This document shows positions 7,368-16,942 of a stretch of DNA of 64,000 bases, piece by piece. Source of the DNA: Sphingobacteriaceae bacterium (GTDB lineage: Bacteria > Bacteroidota > Bacteroidia > B-17B0 > Aurantibacillaceae); NCBI GenBank assembly GCA_002319075.1, contig NVQB01000001.1:3844001-3908000 (forward strand), in the 5' to 3' direction. The notes under the pieces were generated by a model. It ran no database searches. It was given only the letters and a program-made list of their open reading frames with translations, and had not been told where the DNA came from. Positions within the stretch are counted from its first letter, which is position 1. Every line of letters starts with the position of its first letter. Position numbers and translations under genes: made by a program.

Positions 7368-9149
7368 ATGAAAATGAGGTTTACTATAGGAAGAAGGATA
7401 GGGCTGGGTTTCGCTATCTTTATTTTATTAACGGTTATAGCTTTCATTCTTACCGTTGTTATTTTAAATGAAAGTAAACGCCGCACCGAAACAGTGGTTG
7501 GAGAAGTAGCTCCGAGTGTTGCCGAATTAAAAGAGCTCAATCTTTTATTACAACGCTCAAATACAGACGTATCGAAATGGTATTACAATAAGAGCTTTAA
7601 CGACATTGAATTTCGTGATGAACTCAAAACTATTATCAGCACTGAATATCCCAAGAAAAAGGCCATTTTGACCAAATTTTCTGAAGATTGGCTGACAGAG
7701 GAAAAGAAAAAATTAGGAGTTATTTTTTTACGAATAGAGTCCTTATTTAAACTATACGAGACTGAAATCATTGGTCAGTTAAATTCTACAGAAGCTTACG
7801 ATGATCCAAGTATCTATATGATGGCCCGTTTGCCATTTGAACAGTCGGACACTGACATCAAAATTATTTACAAGGACTTAACTTCCTTAATCGAGCTCAA
7901 ACAAAAGTATGCGGAAGACGTAACGCAAAAAATGTTCTCGTCCATCAACTTTCTTAAAACCTTTGTTCAACTTCTTGGGATTACACTCGTGGTGGGTGGA
8001 TTACTGATTGCGATTTTCACAACCCGCTCCATCACTATTCCTATCCAGGTGCTTAAAAAAATGCTCTTGTCTATGGGACTTGGTATTCTTCCAAAAGAAC
8101 GTGTTAGCGCAACCCGCGACGAAATTGGTGAAATGGGAAATGCTCTGAATGATCTCATCAGATCGATGCAGCATACTACAGACTTTGCTAAAGAAACCGG
8201 GGCAGGAAATTTTGATGCGGAATACAAACCTTTGAGCAAAGATGATTCTTTGGGCCACGCCCTCTTGAAAATGCGTGTCGATCTTGCAGAAAATGAGCGT
8301 TTCCTCGAACAAAAAGTAATTGAGCGCACAGAAGAGGTGGTACGTCAAAAATCGGAGATTGAAAATAAAAACGAGGAGCTTGAGATTCTTTACAAACAAG
8401 TAACCGATAGTATTCACTATGCAAAACGTATTCAGGATGCTATTCTTCCTACTGCTAATACGGTAAAACAGTTATTGCCGGACGCTTTTATTTTGTTTAA
8501 GCCCAAAGATATTGTCAGCGGCGATTTTTACTGGATCGAACAAAAAGATAATTTGGTGTATTTTGCCGCAGTAGATTGCACGGGCCATGGAGTACCAGGG
8601 GCATTTATGAGTCTGGTAGGACACAATATTTTAAAGGACATTATTAAAAACACAACCGCTACCAGGCCTTCTGAAATTCTTGACAGCCTGCGGGAAGGCA
8701 TTGTAAATGCACTCAGAGTCGATGATTCTGGAAGACAGGCCAAAGACGGGATGGATATGACGCTATGCGCTATAGATTACAAAACAATGGAACTTCAGTA
8801 CGCGGCAGCTTTTAATCCTCTGTATATCATTAGAAAGGGTGAATTATCCATGTACCCGGCAAACAAATTTCCAATTGGATCTTACATAGGAGAAAAAACA
8901 AATTTCGACAATCATACCATAAAGCTTGAAAAGGGAGACCAGATCTTTATCTTTAGTGACGGGTACGCTGACCAGTTTGGCGGCCCTAACGGCAAAAAGT
9001 TTATGGTTGGCAACTTTAGAAAGCTACTTACCCAAATCAGTCAATTACCTTCTAATCAGCAAAAAGAGAAGCTCGACGAAACTTTACTAACATGGCAGGG
9101 TGGACAAGAACAGGTAGATGACGTGCTTGTTATTGGAGTAAAGGTTTAA
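7368..9149 (+). CDS. Membrane sensor with HAMP and SpoIIE (PP2C) phosphatase domains
   Basis: The 593-residue protein has a first membrane helix at about 12-32, a helical extracytoplasmic sensor region resembling the four-helix bundle of chemoreceptors at about 35-195, and a second helix at about 197-217. A HAMP domain follows at about 218-275, then a coiled coil at about 310-350 and a C-terminal PP2C/SpoIIE phosphatase domain from about 375. Metal-binding signatures are S-G-D-F-Y-W, V-D-C-T-G-H-G-V-P-G-A-F-M-S, F-S-D-G-Y-A-D-Q and V-D-D-V-L-V-I-G. Such proteins dephosphorylate anti-sigma-factor antagonists or similar switch proteins in response to outside signals. No antagonist or kinase gene is adjacent, so the substrate is unknown. 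Confidence 0.92.
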   Translation: MKMRFTIGRRIGLGFAIFILLTVIAFILTVVILNESKRRTETVVGEVAPSVAELKELNLLLQRSNTDVSKWYYNKSFNDIEFRDELKTIISTEYPKKKAILTKFSEDWLTEEKKKLGVIFLRIESLFKLYETEIIGQLNSTEAYDDPSIYMMARLPFEQSDTDIKIIYKDLTSLIELKQKYAEDVTQKMFSSINFLKTFVQLLGITLVVGGLLIAIFTTRSITIPIQVLKKMLLSMGLGILPKERVSATRDEIGEMGNALNDLIRSMQHTTDFAKETGAGNFDAEYKPLSKDDSLGHALLKMRVDLAENERFLEQKVIERTEEVVRQKSEIENKNEELEILYKQVTDSIHYAKRIQDAILPTANTVKQLLPDAFILFKPKDIVSGDFYWIEQKDNLVYFAAVDCTGHGVPGAFMSLVGHNILKDIIKNTTATRPSEILDSLREGIVNALRVDDSGRQAKDGMDMTLCAIDYKTMELQYAAAFNPLYIIRKGELSMYPANKFPIGSYIGEKTNFDNHTIKLEKGDQIFIFSDGYADQFGGPNGKKFMVGNFRKLLTQISQLPSNQQKEKLDETLLTWQGGQEQVDDVLVIGVKV

Positions 9150-9158
9150 ATTTATAGA

Positions 9159-10691
9159 ATGCGCATCCCTTACACGCTAGTTGTCTTATTTACTGCTTTA
9201 TCACTTGGCCTGTTTTCTCAAATGCAAGTGGAAAGCATCAGGGTCTCTACGGCACAAGTTGGAGTCTCTGCTATCAGCGTCAACAGCCTTATTGCAAAAA
9301 CCTACGACCTTACTTATCCGCTATACGATTATAAAGTAGATACACTAACCAGGCAACTGATTTTTGCAGGAAGACAAAGAGGCGAATCAAGCAGTAGTAC
9401 TTATTTAAGCCGTGGTTTTTTTGCCGCCCTGAGTAGTGTGAACGATTCTATTAAATGGATCAACGAATCGAGTTTATACGACATTCGCCTTTCTGGTAAC
9501 AACCTGATGCTGAGTAACGAAGTGCGTTCTGTACGCTACAATAAAATTCACGGGTACGATGAAATTCGTTACGATTCTAAAATTATTTTTACTGTACCCA
9601 AATACAACCGCGGTTTTATGTATGACAGAACGCAGGAAAATGTTTTGAATTGCGTAAATCTTACATTGGGTACAACTACCTGGAGCTGCACTATTCCCAA
9701 AGGCGAGAACTGGATTGACACACAATTCTTAAATGACTCAACTGTGTTAATTGCAGCAGGCGGCCTTCATGCAGTAAATGTACGGACGGGATTATTGTGG
9801 ACTTTTCCTTTAAGTACAGCCATTCGCACCAACCGCTCTTTTATTTATTCCAACGCAAAGTTTAATACCATTCAGAAGATCAGTTCTGTTATTAAAACCT
9901 CTACAGAGGATAATATTGTAACACAGATTGCTTCTAATATTTACAAAGACAACAACCTGATCTATTTTGCATCCAAAGAGAAATTAATCGCTGTAACACA
10001 TGCCGGTAAATTGGCCTGGCAGGTAGATTTAAAAAATTATCCAACATCCAAAATGCTCATCTCAAAAACAGATTCGTCCCTGATTTTGGTAAACTTTGGA
10101 TTGGCAACACACAGCAATAACTTCGTAACATGGGGCAAACCATTTATAATTACCCTCGATCCTGCTTCAGGAAGAATTATCACACAAGCTGACTTAAGCA
10201 ACATTGAAAATCTCGCAGACTATGTAAAAACCGACAAACGTTTTATTTTAGCCAGCAAAGATGATGTGCAGGAAGTAACTCCGGGCAAATCAGAATTAAA
10301 AACGGTACTTGCTCTGGGGCCCAATAAATACGGGGAGTTTGTTGAATTTATAAACGGTGATGAATACTATATTTTAAAAGAAGGGTATTTTGTACCATTG
10401 AATTTCATCAACGATAACGTCACTTATTTTCGTGCGGATAACAATAAAATTTACGGCATAGAAGCAGAAGACCTTAAATACGAATATCACTTCACTGAAC
10501 TTTTTAAACTCGACAAAAAATACCAGGATAAAACTGTGTTGTATAACGAACAAAAAACACTGATCACTAACAGTCTTTTTGAATTATTATTCACCATAAA
10601 TCTTTCTGATAAAAACGTCATTCTAAACAACAAAATGTACTTTATGAGCAATTATAAGATCTTTATGCTCAACCTGGATGATTTGAAATAA
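9159..10691 (+). CDS. Exported PQQ-like beta-propeller protein
   Basis: This 510-residue protein has a clear signal peptide (T-L-V-V-L-F-T-A-L-S-L-G-L-F-S-Q). The rest contains repeated beta-strand stretches in the style of PQQ-like propellers, such as A-V-N-V-R-T-G-L-L-W-T-F, L-I-A-V-T-H-A-G-K-L-A-W-Q-V and I-I-T-L-D-P-A-S-G-R-I-I. No catalytic motif and no T9SS sorting domain are seen. It lies 9 bases after the SpoIIE gene and is the last gene of the run starting with YfiR. It may be a periplasmic binding or scaffold component of that system, though this is inferred from position only. Confidence 0.65.
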   Translation: MRIPYTLVVLFTALSLGLFSQMQVESIRVSTAQVGVSAISVNSLIAKTYDLTYPLYDYKVDTLTRQLIFAGRQRGESSSSTYLSRGFFAALSSVNDSIKWINESSLYDIRLSGNNLMLSNEVRSVRYNKIHGYDEIRYDSKIIFTVPKYNRGFMYDRTQENVLNCVNLTLGTTTWSCTIPKGENWIDTQFLNDSTVLIAAGGLHAVNVRTGLLWTFPLSTAIRTNRSFIYSNAKFNTIQKISSVIKTSTEDNIVTQIASNIYKDNNLIYFASKEKLIAVTHAGKLAWQVDLKNYPTSKMLISKTDSSLILVNFGLATHSNNFVTWGKPFIITLDPASGRIITQADLSNIENLADYVKTDKRFILASKDDVQEVTPGKSELKTVLALGPNKYGEFVEFINGDEYYILKEGYFVPLNFINDNVTYFRADNNKIYGIEAEDLKYEYHFTELFKLDKKYQDKTVLYNEQKTLITNSLFELLFTINLSDKNVILNNKMYFMSNYKIFMLNLDDLK

Positions 10692-10697
10692 TCAGTT

Positions 10698-11120
10698 TTA
10701 TCTTTCGTAGGCTTCCATCAATTCGCGCCAGAGTTCCGGAACGGGAATACTGATATTATGAACGTAGTCCATGGCCACTAAAATCCCAATGATGGCGGCG
10801 CATTCAATAAACTCCCCATTTACTTTTTTTACAATGGAGTTTTTAAAACGGATACTTTTAGTGCCAAATTTAATGGCTTTCGTACAACAGTAAATCTCGT
10901 CGTTGAGGTGAACTGGAATGATATGGTCGATCTCTGTACGACCTAGAATAAAGCCTCTTTCAGCCCAGTTAACCTTATCTTTTAAAACATCTTTCCAATA
11001 ACTTACCCTGCCCAGTTCAACATAATTGTGATAAACCGAATTGTTTACATGGTCCAATTTATCGATGTCGCAAAATCTTATCTGGATCGGAATAATATGT
11101 TTGTAGTCTTGATAGCTCAT
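10698..11120 (-). CDS. Acyl-CoA thioesterase, hot-dog fold (4HBT/YbgC type)
   Basis: This 140-residue protein matches the 4-hydroxybenzoyl-CoA thioesterase group. The active-site strand is R-F-C-D-I-D-K-L-D-H-V-N-N-S-V-Y-H-N-Y near 14-32, with the second Asp and His-Val-Asn-Asn as family hallmarks, followed by E-L-G-R. It would hydrolyse a CoA or ACP thioester; the substrate is unknown. Its ATG overlaps the stop of the polyprenyl synthase gene by one base (TAATG), so it is the distal gene of an rfbA-polyprenyl synthase-thioesterase unit. It converges with the beta-propeller gene with only 6 bases between them. Confidence 0.87.
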   Translation of the reverse strand: MSYQDYKHIIPIQIRFCDIDKLDHVNNSVYHNYVELGRVSYWKDVLKDKVNWAERGFILGRTEIDHIIPVHLNDEIYCCTKAIKFGTKSIRFKNSIVKKVNGEFIECAAIIGILVAMDYVHNISIPVPELWRELMEAYER

Positions 11121-12100
11121 TACACTTGTCTGTTCAGCAATTCTAATGCAAACTGCTTTAATTTTTCTTTCTTCTCTGCAGAGGCATTTACTTTATCGAG
11201 GAAATTCAATGCACTCTGTGTATGTTTATCAGCTTCATCCTCGCATAGCTTTTTGATATTTAATTCTGAAAAAATTACGAGCATGCTTTTTACTTTTTCA
11301 CGGCTATCAGTCAAAGACATTATTCGTTTAATTTCGGCACGCTGCTGCGGAGAGGCTAGTTCCATTGCTGAGAGCAATAGAAAGGTTTTTTTATTGGCAA
11401 TAATATCGCCTCCCGTTTGTTTCCCGAATTTTTCATTGTCTACTGCAAAAGCGTCTAAAAGATCGTCCAGCAGTTGGAAAGAAAGTCCGAGCTGTTTCCC
11501 GAATTCGTAAAGGTGGTTTTGATCTTCTGTGCTGGCATTTGCAGCAATAGCACCCATTTTTAAACTGCATCCTAACAACACCGCAGTTTTTAAGGCGATC
11601 ATGTCCAAATAGGCTTTTACCGGAACCGAATCGGCTGTTTCGTAATTCATATCCAGCTGCTGACCTTCACATACCTCAATAGCGGTTGTATTAAAAAGTT
11701 TGCTCAGAGATTTGAAAGCATCGGCATTATAAGATTCGAGACATTGAAATGCTTTTACGAGCATCACATCTCCGCTTAAAATAGCAATATTGGTATTCCA
11801 CTTTACATGCACGGTTGCCTGATTCCTGCGCAATGGCGCGGCGTCGAGGATGTCGTCATGAATAAGCGAAAAGTTATGAAAAAGCTCAACCGATAAAGCC
11901 GCATCTAAGGCAAGTGCAGGGTTTTTATCGAAGAGATCGCTGGCTATGAGAGCGAGTAGTGGACGAACACGTTTGCCTCCTAAGGATAAAATATAGGATT
12001 CCGGCTCATATAATTCCTTCGGAAATTTTTTACTTAAGCCAGCAGTGTGTTTTTCTAAATGATCTGAAAATAATGTTAAAAGTGTAGCGTAATCTTTCAC
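11120..12100 (-). CDS. Polyprenyl (geranylgeranyl/farnesyl-type) diphosphate synthase
   Basis: The 326-residue protein is a trans-isoprenyl diphosphate synthase. The first aspartate-rich motif D-D-I-L-D lies at 82-86, followed by A-P-L-R-R, and the second D-D-L-L-D is preceded by F-Q-L-L. L-G-G-K-R-V-R-P near 40-47 is the usual IPP-binding region. Chain length cannot be set confidently; the residues just before the first motif (F-H-N-F-S-L-I-H) would need modelling. The enzyme feeds quinone, carotenoid or undecaprenyl synthesis. It starts 9 bases after the rfbA stop and overlaps the thioesterase gene by one base. Confidence 0.92.
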   Translation of the reverse strand: MKDYATLLTLFSDHLEKHTAGLSKKFPKELYEPESYILSLGGKRVRPLLALIASDLFDKNPALALDAALSVELFHNFSLIHDDILDAAPLRRNQATVHVKWNTNIAILSGDVMLVKAFQCLESYNADAFKSLSKLFNTTAIEVCEGQQLDMNYETADSVPVKAYLDMIALKTAVLLGCSLKMGAIAANASTEDQNHLYEFGKQLGLSFQLLDDLLDAFAVDNEKFGKQTGGDIIANKKTFLLLSAMELASPQQRAEIKRIMSLTDSREKVKSMLVIFSELNIKKLCEDEADKHTQSALNFLDKVNASAEKKEKLKQFALELLNRQV

Positions 12101-12109
12101 AATTCTGTC

Positions 12110-12976
12110 TTAAGCATTTTTAGCTACTTCTAAAAGGTAATTGCCATAACCGCTTTTTGTAAGGGGTTGAGCTATTTTAATAAGTTGCTCTTTACTGATA
12201 TAACCCATATTAAAAGCAATTTCTTCAATACATCCTATTTTTAAGCCCTGACGTTCTTCAATAACCTGCACAAATTGTCCGGCCTGCATTAACGACGGAA
12301 AAGTTCCGGTATCCAACCAGGCAGTTCCTCTGTCCATAATAGAAACTTTGAGTTTGCCTTGTTTTAAATATTCTTTGTTTACATCTGTAATTTCGTATTC
12401 GCCTCGTGGGCTGGGTTTCAAGTTTTTTGCAATTTCTACAACGTGATTATCATAAAAATATAAACCCGGAACAGCGTAATTTGATTTAGGCTCCAAAGGT
12501 TTTTCTTCTATGGAAATAACATTGTGTTGCTTATCAAATTGCACAACGCCATACCGCTCAGGATCACTCACATGGTAAGCGAAAACCACACCACCCTCAG
12601 GATTGTTGATCTGTTTTAAAGCGCTGCCCAAGCCAACCCCATAAAAAATATTGTCACCTAAAATTAAGGCAACTTTTTCTTTCCCGATAAATTTTTCGCC
12701 TATTACAAAAGCCTGAGCCAGTCCGTTCGGAATTTCCTGCACAGCATATGTAAATTTGCAACCCAACGATTCTCCGTTTCCTAAAAGTCTTTCAAAGTGA
12801 GGAAGATCATGGGGCGTGGAAATAATAAGAATTTCGTTAATACCTGCCATCATCAATACCGACAAGGGATAATAAATCATCGGCTTGTCATAAATAGGCA
12901 TCATTTGTTTACTCATAGCGAGTGTAAGTGGATGCAAACGAGTACCGGAGCCTCCTGCGAGAATAATTCCCTTCAT
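12110..12976 (-). CDS. rfbA: Glucose-1-phosphate thymidylyltransferase
   Basis: This 288-residue enzyme joins dTTP and glucose 1-phosphate into dTDP-glucose, the first step toward dTDP-L-rhamnose and other deoxysugars. The N-terminal nucleotide-binding loop [11 protein letters not shown] at 8-18 and [17 protein letters not shown] are characteristic of RfbA/RmlA, as is D-N-I-F-Y-G near 108. Length is the usual 286-292. The genes rfbB, rfbC and rfbD are not nearby, which is common in Bacteroidota, where sugar-nucleotide genes are scattered. It is the first gene of a three-gene minus-strand unit. Confidence 0.96.
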   Translation of the reverse strand: MKGIILAGGSGTRLHPLTLAMSKQMMPIYDKPMIYYPLSVLMMAGINEILIISTPHDLPHFERLLGNGESLGCKFTYAVQEIPNGLAQAFVIGEKFIGKEKVALILGDNIFYGVGLGSALKQINNPEGGVVFAYHVSDPERYGVVQFDKQHNVISIEEKPLEPKSNYAVPGLYFYDNHVVEIAKNLKPSPRGEYEITDVNKEYLKQGKLKVSIMDRGTAWLDTGTFPSLMQAGQFVQVIEERQGLKIGCIEEIAFNMGYISKEQLIKIAQPLTKSGYGNYLLEVAKNA

Positions 12977-13108
12977 AGATTTTTGAGTTTAAAAATGTGA
13001 ATCTTTATATTGATTTTTATCGCAAAAGCTTTTACTTTGTTATTTCGAGTCCGAAAGATACAAATTTTTTAAAACCAAGTTTATAACCCCGACATATACT
13101 GCAAGTAA

Positions 13109-13723
13109 ATGAAACACAAAAAAATAAACGCAAGCATTTTTTTTCTGGCCTCCCTAGCACTTGTTTTGTTATCATTTAAACAGGAACAATCGTTCTTTAT
13201 AAAACTTGCTCAAAGTGGTATCGCACAAACCAAGTTACAGGTAACCTATGTTCCGGCATACGTTCAAATTAACTATCCCAACGGAGATGTACCCGCCCAC
13301 ACCGGCGTTTGCACCGATCTGGTTATAAGGGCCTATCGTACACTTGGCATCGACCTTCAGAAAGAAGTTCATGAAGACATGGTTAAAAATTTTAATGCCT
13401 ATCCCAAACTGTGGAAATTAAAAGCTCCTGACACAAATATCGATCATCGCCGCGTTCCCAACCTGATGACGTTCTTCAAACATAAAAAAGCAGTGTTGCC
13501 AATTAGCACCAATGCAGCGGATTATAAGCCCGGCGACCTGGTAACGTGGAATCTTCAAAATCAGAAGACAGCAAGCGGCATCACCCATATTGGCATTGTT
13601 ACAGACAGGAAAGCGGCAGATGGAAAACACTATCTGATGGCTCACAATATAGGCTCAGGAAATCAGTTGGAAGACATGCTTTTTTCTTATACAATTATCG
13701 GGCATTACCGTTTTAGCTTATAA
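13109..13723 (+). CDS. DUF1287 family exported protein
   Basis: This 204-residue protein with an N-terminal signal or anchor segment (F-F-L-A-S-L-A-L-V-L-L-S-F) matches DUF1287. That family resembles NlpC/P60 cysteine peptidases and has a Cys-His arrangement: H-T-G-V-C-T-D-L with Cys68 and T-H-I-G-I-V-T-D with His160. The stretches Y-K-P-G-D-L-V-T-W and M-A-H-N-I-G also fit. Action on cell-wall peptides is inferred from fold similarity; no substrate is established. It stands alone between rfbA (divergent) and a large secreted protein. Confidence 0.82.
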   Translation: MKHKKINASIFFLASLALVLLSFKQEQSFFIKLAQSGIAQTKLQVTYVPAYVQINYPNGDVPAHTGVCTDLVIRAYRTLGIDLQKEVHEDMVKNFNAYPKLWKLKAPDTNIDHRRVPNLMTFFKHKKAVLPISTNAADYKPGDLVTWNLQNQKTASGITHIGIVTDRKAADGKHYLMAHNIGSGNQLEDMLFSYTIIGHYRFSL

Positions 13724-13751
13724 GAGGTTTTAAACATCCTCTTCTTTACAA
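13722..13751 (+). terminator. Weak hairpin after the DUF1287 gene
   Basis: A six-base stem, AAGAGG at 13722-13727 and CCTCTT at 13738-13743, encloses a ten-base loop and is followed by a short pyrimidine run. It begins inside the stop codon. It is a plausible but weak intrinsic terminator. Confidence 0.3.
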
Positions 13752-13821
13752 ATCAAGACTTTAACTGAGTAAAAAGGCCTTTTCGCTTATTAAGGCTATC
13801 AAATTTTTCTTGTATATTTAC

Positions 13822-13829
13822 TATCTTTG
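13822..13829 (+). promoter_or_regulatory. -7 element upstream of the type B T9SS cargo
   Basis: TATCTTTG matches the Bacteroidota -7 consensus TAnnTTTG and lies 58 bases before the ATG at 13887. No TTG is found at the expected -33 distance, so only half of the promoter is supported. Confidence 0.3.
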
Positions 13830-13886
13830 TATTAATATTAAAATTCCGGGGTTCCGGATGCGGTATTAGAAAAAATTTCCGCTTTA

Positions 13887-16862
13887 ATGCGAGCAAAAAT
13901 GTTTAAGAAACTGGATATGAAAATAAATCTTAATAAACTTATAGTGGTGCTCTTACTGTTGCTGGCATCGAAGCAATCTTTGCTGTCTCAGACTTTAAGT
14001 GCAATTGTACAACCTACTACTGCCTGTCCTAATCAGACAGCTGTGGTTACAGCTGTGTGGCCAAATGCAAGTAATCCTTCCTATTCTCTTTACACGCCGG
14101 GATTTCCCCCACCGAACGCCCCCTTTGCCGTATCTTTTACCACCAATACATTTGTTATTTCTAATCCTGGTCCTTTACCGGCGTATGATTATACTATTGT
14201 GGGTATCGCCACAGTAGGAGGTAATACAGTTACCCAGACATTTCCTTTTCAGTTTTATATCCAGTCGCCTCCCCCAATGACTTTTACAAATCCAACGAGC
14301 TTTTGTAATGGTACAGCAATTCAATTTACCGCCCAGCCAGGCGCCAACACTTATAGTTTTTCTGGTCCTGGTGTCGCGTCCAGTAGCAGTATTACCAACG
14401 TGATTACCATCCTCAATTCAGTTCCCAACAATACTGGAAATTTTACTGTAACAGCAGTTATTGCGGGTTGTACAGTAACGGGGGTGACAAATGTCCAGGT
14501 TTCTCCCTATAAAACTTTAGCCGTAACTCCAGTTGTAAATGTTTGCCAGGGTGATGCCGCTACATTCACGGCAGGTTTAACCGGGGGTACCCAGGATTAT
14601 ACCTGGAAAGATAACACTGGTAATGTAATTGCTTCGGGACCGGGGCTTACTTCTATAAATATTCTCAATACTACTATAAATAATCAAGGGGTTTACACTG
14701 TTATGACAGATGATTTGTTTAACAGTACCCTATTGTGTCCCTATACCGCCACAGCGCAGTTAAACGTGGTGCAAACTAGCACCCTTGCCCTTACGGCGAA
14801 TCCTGGGACCATGGTTTGCCAGGGCACAAATTTAGGTTTGTTGGCCAACGCGGCTTTAAACCCTTCTTTTCAATGGACTGGTCCCTCTTTTAGTTCAAAT
14901 CTTATTAACCCAACCATCAACCCGGCTTTACCTGCTAATGCAGGTGTATATTCGGTTACAGCTACTTTCCAGGGTGCTTTCATCAGTTGTCCTGTAAACG
15001 CTGTAATACAAATCGTTGTTATTCCCGTGTCTACACCAATGATTACTATGCCTAACATTGTATGTCAGGGTGGTACCATTCAAGCTACCGCAAGTTCAGC
15101 CGTTAATCCTGTCGAGTGGGCGTGGACAGGTCCACTGTTTGCCAGTGTTCCTGTAACAAATGCAGTCTCCATTACTGTGCCCAGTGTACCGGCAAATGCT
15201 TCCGGAACGCAATACCTCACCGCTTATTTTGCTGCAAACCAACAATGTCCTGTAACAAGCTCCGTTCAATTGAACGTAGTACCTGTAACTACAATCTCAG
15301 TGGTTCCTCCGGATGTTGTTTGTGCGCCTAACCAGGTATTTCTTCAGGCTTTGGCAACGGGCGCTTATAATTATCAATGGTCAGGTCCAAATAGCTATGT
15401 GAATCAGGGGCCGAACGTATTTGTATACACCACTACTTCTCCTTTGTCAGCGAACGGAATTTATACTGTTATAGCTTATTTTGGAGGTACTGCATTAGTG
15501 TGTACAAGTGTAAACACAGTCCAGGTGCAGGTGAATGTTCCTTTAACTTTCAGTTTGATTCCTCGTCAGCATGTGTGTTATAATTCGTCTGTTACCATTA
15601 CGGGACCTGCTGGTGCAACTTCCTATTCATGGACAAGTTCAACAGGGTTTAATTCCGCTAATAAAGACATCAATTTCCCATCTGTGCAGCCAATTAATTC
15701 AGGAAATTACACATTAAATATTATGAACGGCCCTTGTCCAAGTTCTGCATTTACTGAACTTGTAGTGTTAGATGAAGTGAAATGGGAGCTTAAACCATTC
15801 GACAGGACAATTTGCAGAGGTGATACTATTTTTCTGGAAGGTGCCGCTAGAGGTGGTAGCGAAAATTATGCTTATACCTGGAATCCTGCAGTTTATTTAG
15901 AGTCTTCCACCGGCCCTAAGCAAATGGCAGTGCCTTTAGGATCTGTATTGTACAATCTTACCGTTTATGATATTGCTTGTCCCGCATACAAAATAGCTCA
16001 TGCTTTTAACGTTAAAGTAAATCAGCCACCATTGCCTAATTTGCAGTTAACGCAAAGTGAAGGTTGCGTTCCTCTGTGTCTGGATATAGATCCTAAACTT
16101 GGGAAAACATCCGCCATAACGACTTACGATTTTGGTGGAAGACGCATCTTTCAAAGAAACGACTCATTATCTTTTAAATACTGCCTTGACGAAGCTGGAA
16201 CTTATACGCTGAATATTTACACTAAAGGAGTTAATGGTTGCAGTAATTCTTACACGTATCCGTTTCCTCTGATTGTAAATCCTAAACCAGGTTCAGACAT
16301 TACCTGGGAACCGGAAATACCTACCACCAATGATGTTATTACATTTAATCCAACTTTTAAATCAGACTGGCCTATTACTTATATGAGCTGGACGTTCTTA
16401 GGTGGTGTTACGGAAGGTGATACGAATATGCTTAATTTACCGGGGGTAAGCGATACAACAAACGTAAAAAATCCTACCAGGGCTTATTCACAAATAGGAA
16501 TGTACCCTGTTGTGCTTATAGCTAAAAACGACAGAGAATGCACTGATACTATTTTAAAACTTGTAAAAATTACGGATGATATGCAGATTTTTGTACCTAA
16601 TTCATTTACACCAAATGATGATGGAATTAATGACGTGTTTATCCCTAAAGGAACCGGCATGAAATCAGAAGGTTATACGATGGATATTTTTAACAGGGCC
16701 GGGTTAAATATATTCACCACCAAAGATATCACGCAGGGTTGGGATGGTAAAGTGGGGGGACAGTTCGTAAAAGACCATACTTATATTTATAAGATAAAAG
16801 TTGTAGGAATGAATGGCGAAGGACGAAGAGAATTTACAGGATATGTTACACTGATAAAATAA
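13887..16862 (+). CDS. Large secreted Ig-like repeat protein with type B (CHU_C) sorting domain
   Basis: The 991-residue protein has a signal segment (K-L-I-V-V-L-L-L-L-L-A-S), then about eight Ig/PKD-like modules of roughly 85-95 residues. Each tends to open with a Cys (V-C-Q-G, V-C-A-P, F-C-N-G) and contains the Q-W-T-G-P or Q-W-S-G-P pattern. The final 95 residues, beginning I-F-V-P-N-S-F-T-P-N-D-D-G-I-N-D, are the gliding-motility-associated C-terminal domain (type B T9SS signal), so export through the T9SS to the surface or medium is expected. ATGs at 13899 and 13917 are alternative starts with equally good signal peptides. No enzymatic domain is seen; adhesion is the likely role. Confidence 0.88.
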   Translation: MRAKMFKKLDMKINLNKLIVVLLLLLASKQSLLSQTLSAIVQPTTACPNQTAVVTAVWPNASNPSYSLYTPGFPPPNAPFAVSFTTNTFVISNPGPLPAYDYTIVGIATVGGNTVTQTFPFQFYIQSPPPMTFTNPTSFCNGTAIQFTAQPGANTYSFSGPGVASSSSITNVITILNSVPNNTGNFTVTAVIAGCTVTGVTNVQVSPYKTLAVTPVVNVCQGDAATFTAGLTGGTQDYTWKDNTGNVIASGPGLTSINILNTTINNQGVYTVMTDDLFNSTLLCPYTATAQLNVVQTSTLALTANPGTMVCQGTNLGLLANAALNPSFQWTGPSFSSNLINPTINPALPANAGVYSVTATFQGAFISCPVNAVIQIVVIPVSTPMITMPNIVCQGGTIQATASSAVNPVEWAWTGPLFASVPVTNAVSITVPSVPANASGTQYLTAYFAANQQCPVTSSVQLNVVPVTTISVVPPDVVCAPNQVFLQALATGAYNYQWSGPNSYVNQGPNVFVYTTTSPLSANGIYTVIAYFGGTALVCTSVNTVQVQVNVPLTFSLIPRQHVCYNSSVTITGPAGATSYSWTSSTGFNSANKDINFPSVQPINSGNYTLNIMNGPCPSSAFTELVVLDEVKWELKPFDRTICRGDTIFLEGAARGGSENYAYTWNPAVYLESSTGPKQMAVPLGSVLYNLTVYDIACPAYKIAHAFNVKVNQPPLPNLQLTQSEGCVPLCLDIDPKLGKTSAITTYDFGGRRIFQRNDSLSFKYCLDEAGTYTLNIYTKGVNGCSNSYTYPFPLIVNPKPGSDITWEPEIPTTNDVITFNPTFKSDWPITYMSWTFLGGVTEGDTNMLNLPGVSDTTNVKNPTRAYSQIGMYPVVLIAKNDRECTDTILKLVKITDDMQIFVPNSFTPNDDGINDVFIPKGTGMKSEGYTMDIFNRAGLNIFTTKDITQGWDGKVGGQFVKDHTYIYKIKVVGMNGEGRREFTGYVTLIK

Positions 16863-16885
16863 ATAAAGATTTATAACTTTTCATA

Positions 16886-16920
16886 ATCCCTTCCCATAAA
16901 CGGAAGGGATTTTTTATTTT
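16886..16920 (+). terminator. Intrinsic terminator after the type B cargo gene
   Basis: A nine-base perfect stem (ATCCCTTCC at 16886-16894 with GGAAGGGAT at 16902-16910) has a seven-base loop and runs into a T-rich tract at 16911-16920. It separates the secreted-protein gene from thyA. Confidence 0.85.
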
Positions 16921-16942
16921 TACACAACAGAAGACTATCAGA

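Noticed and set aside
11028-11510. 160-codon plus-strand open frame
   Set aside because: It is antisense to the polyprenyl synthase and thioesterase genes, Ser/Phe-rich, and without recognisable motifs.
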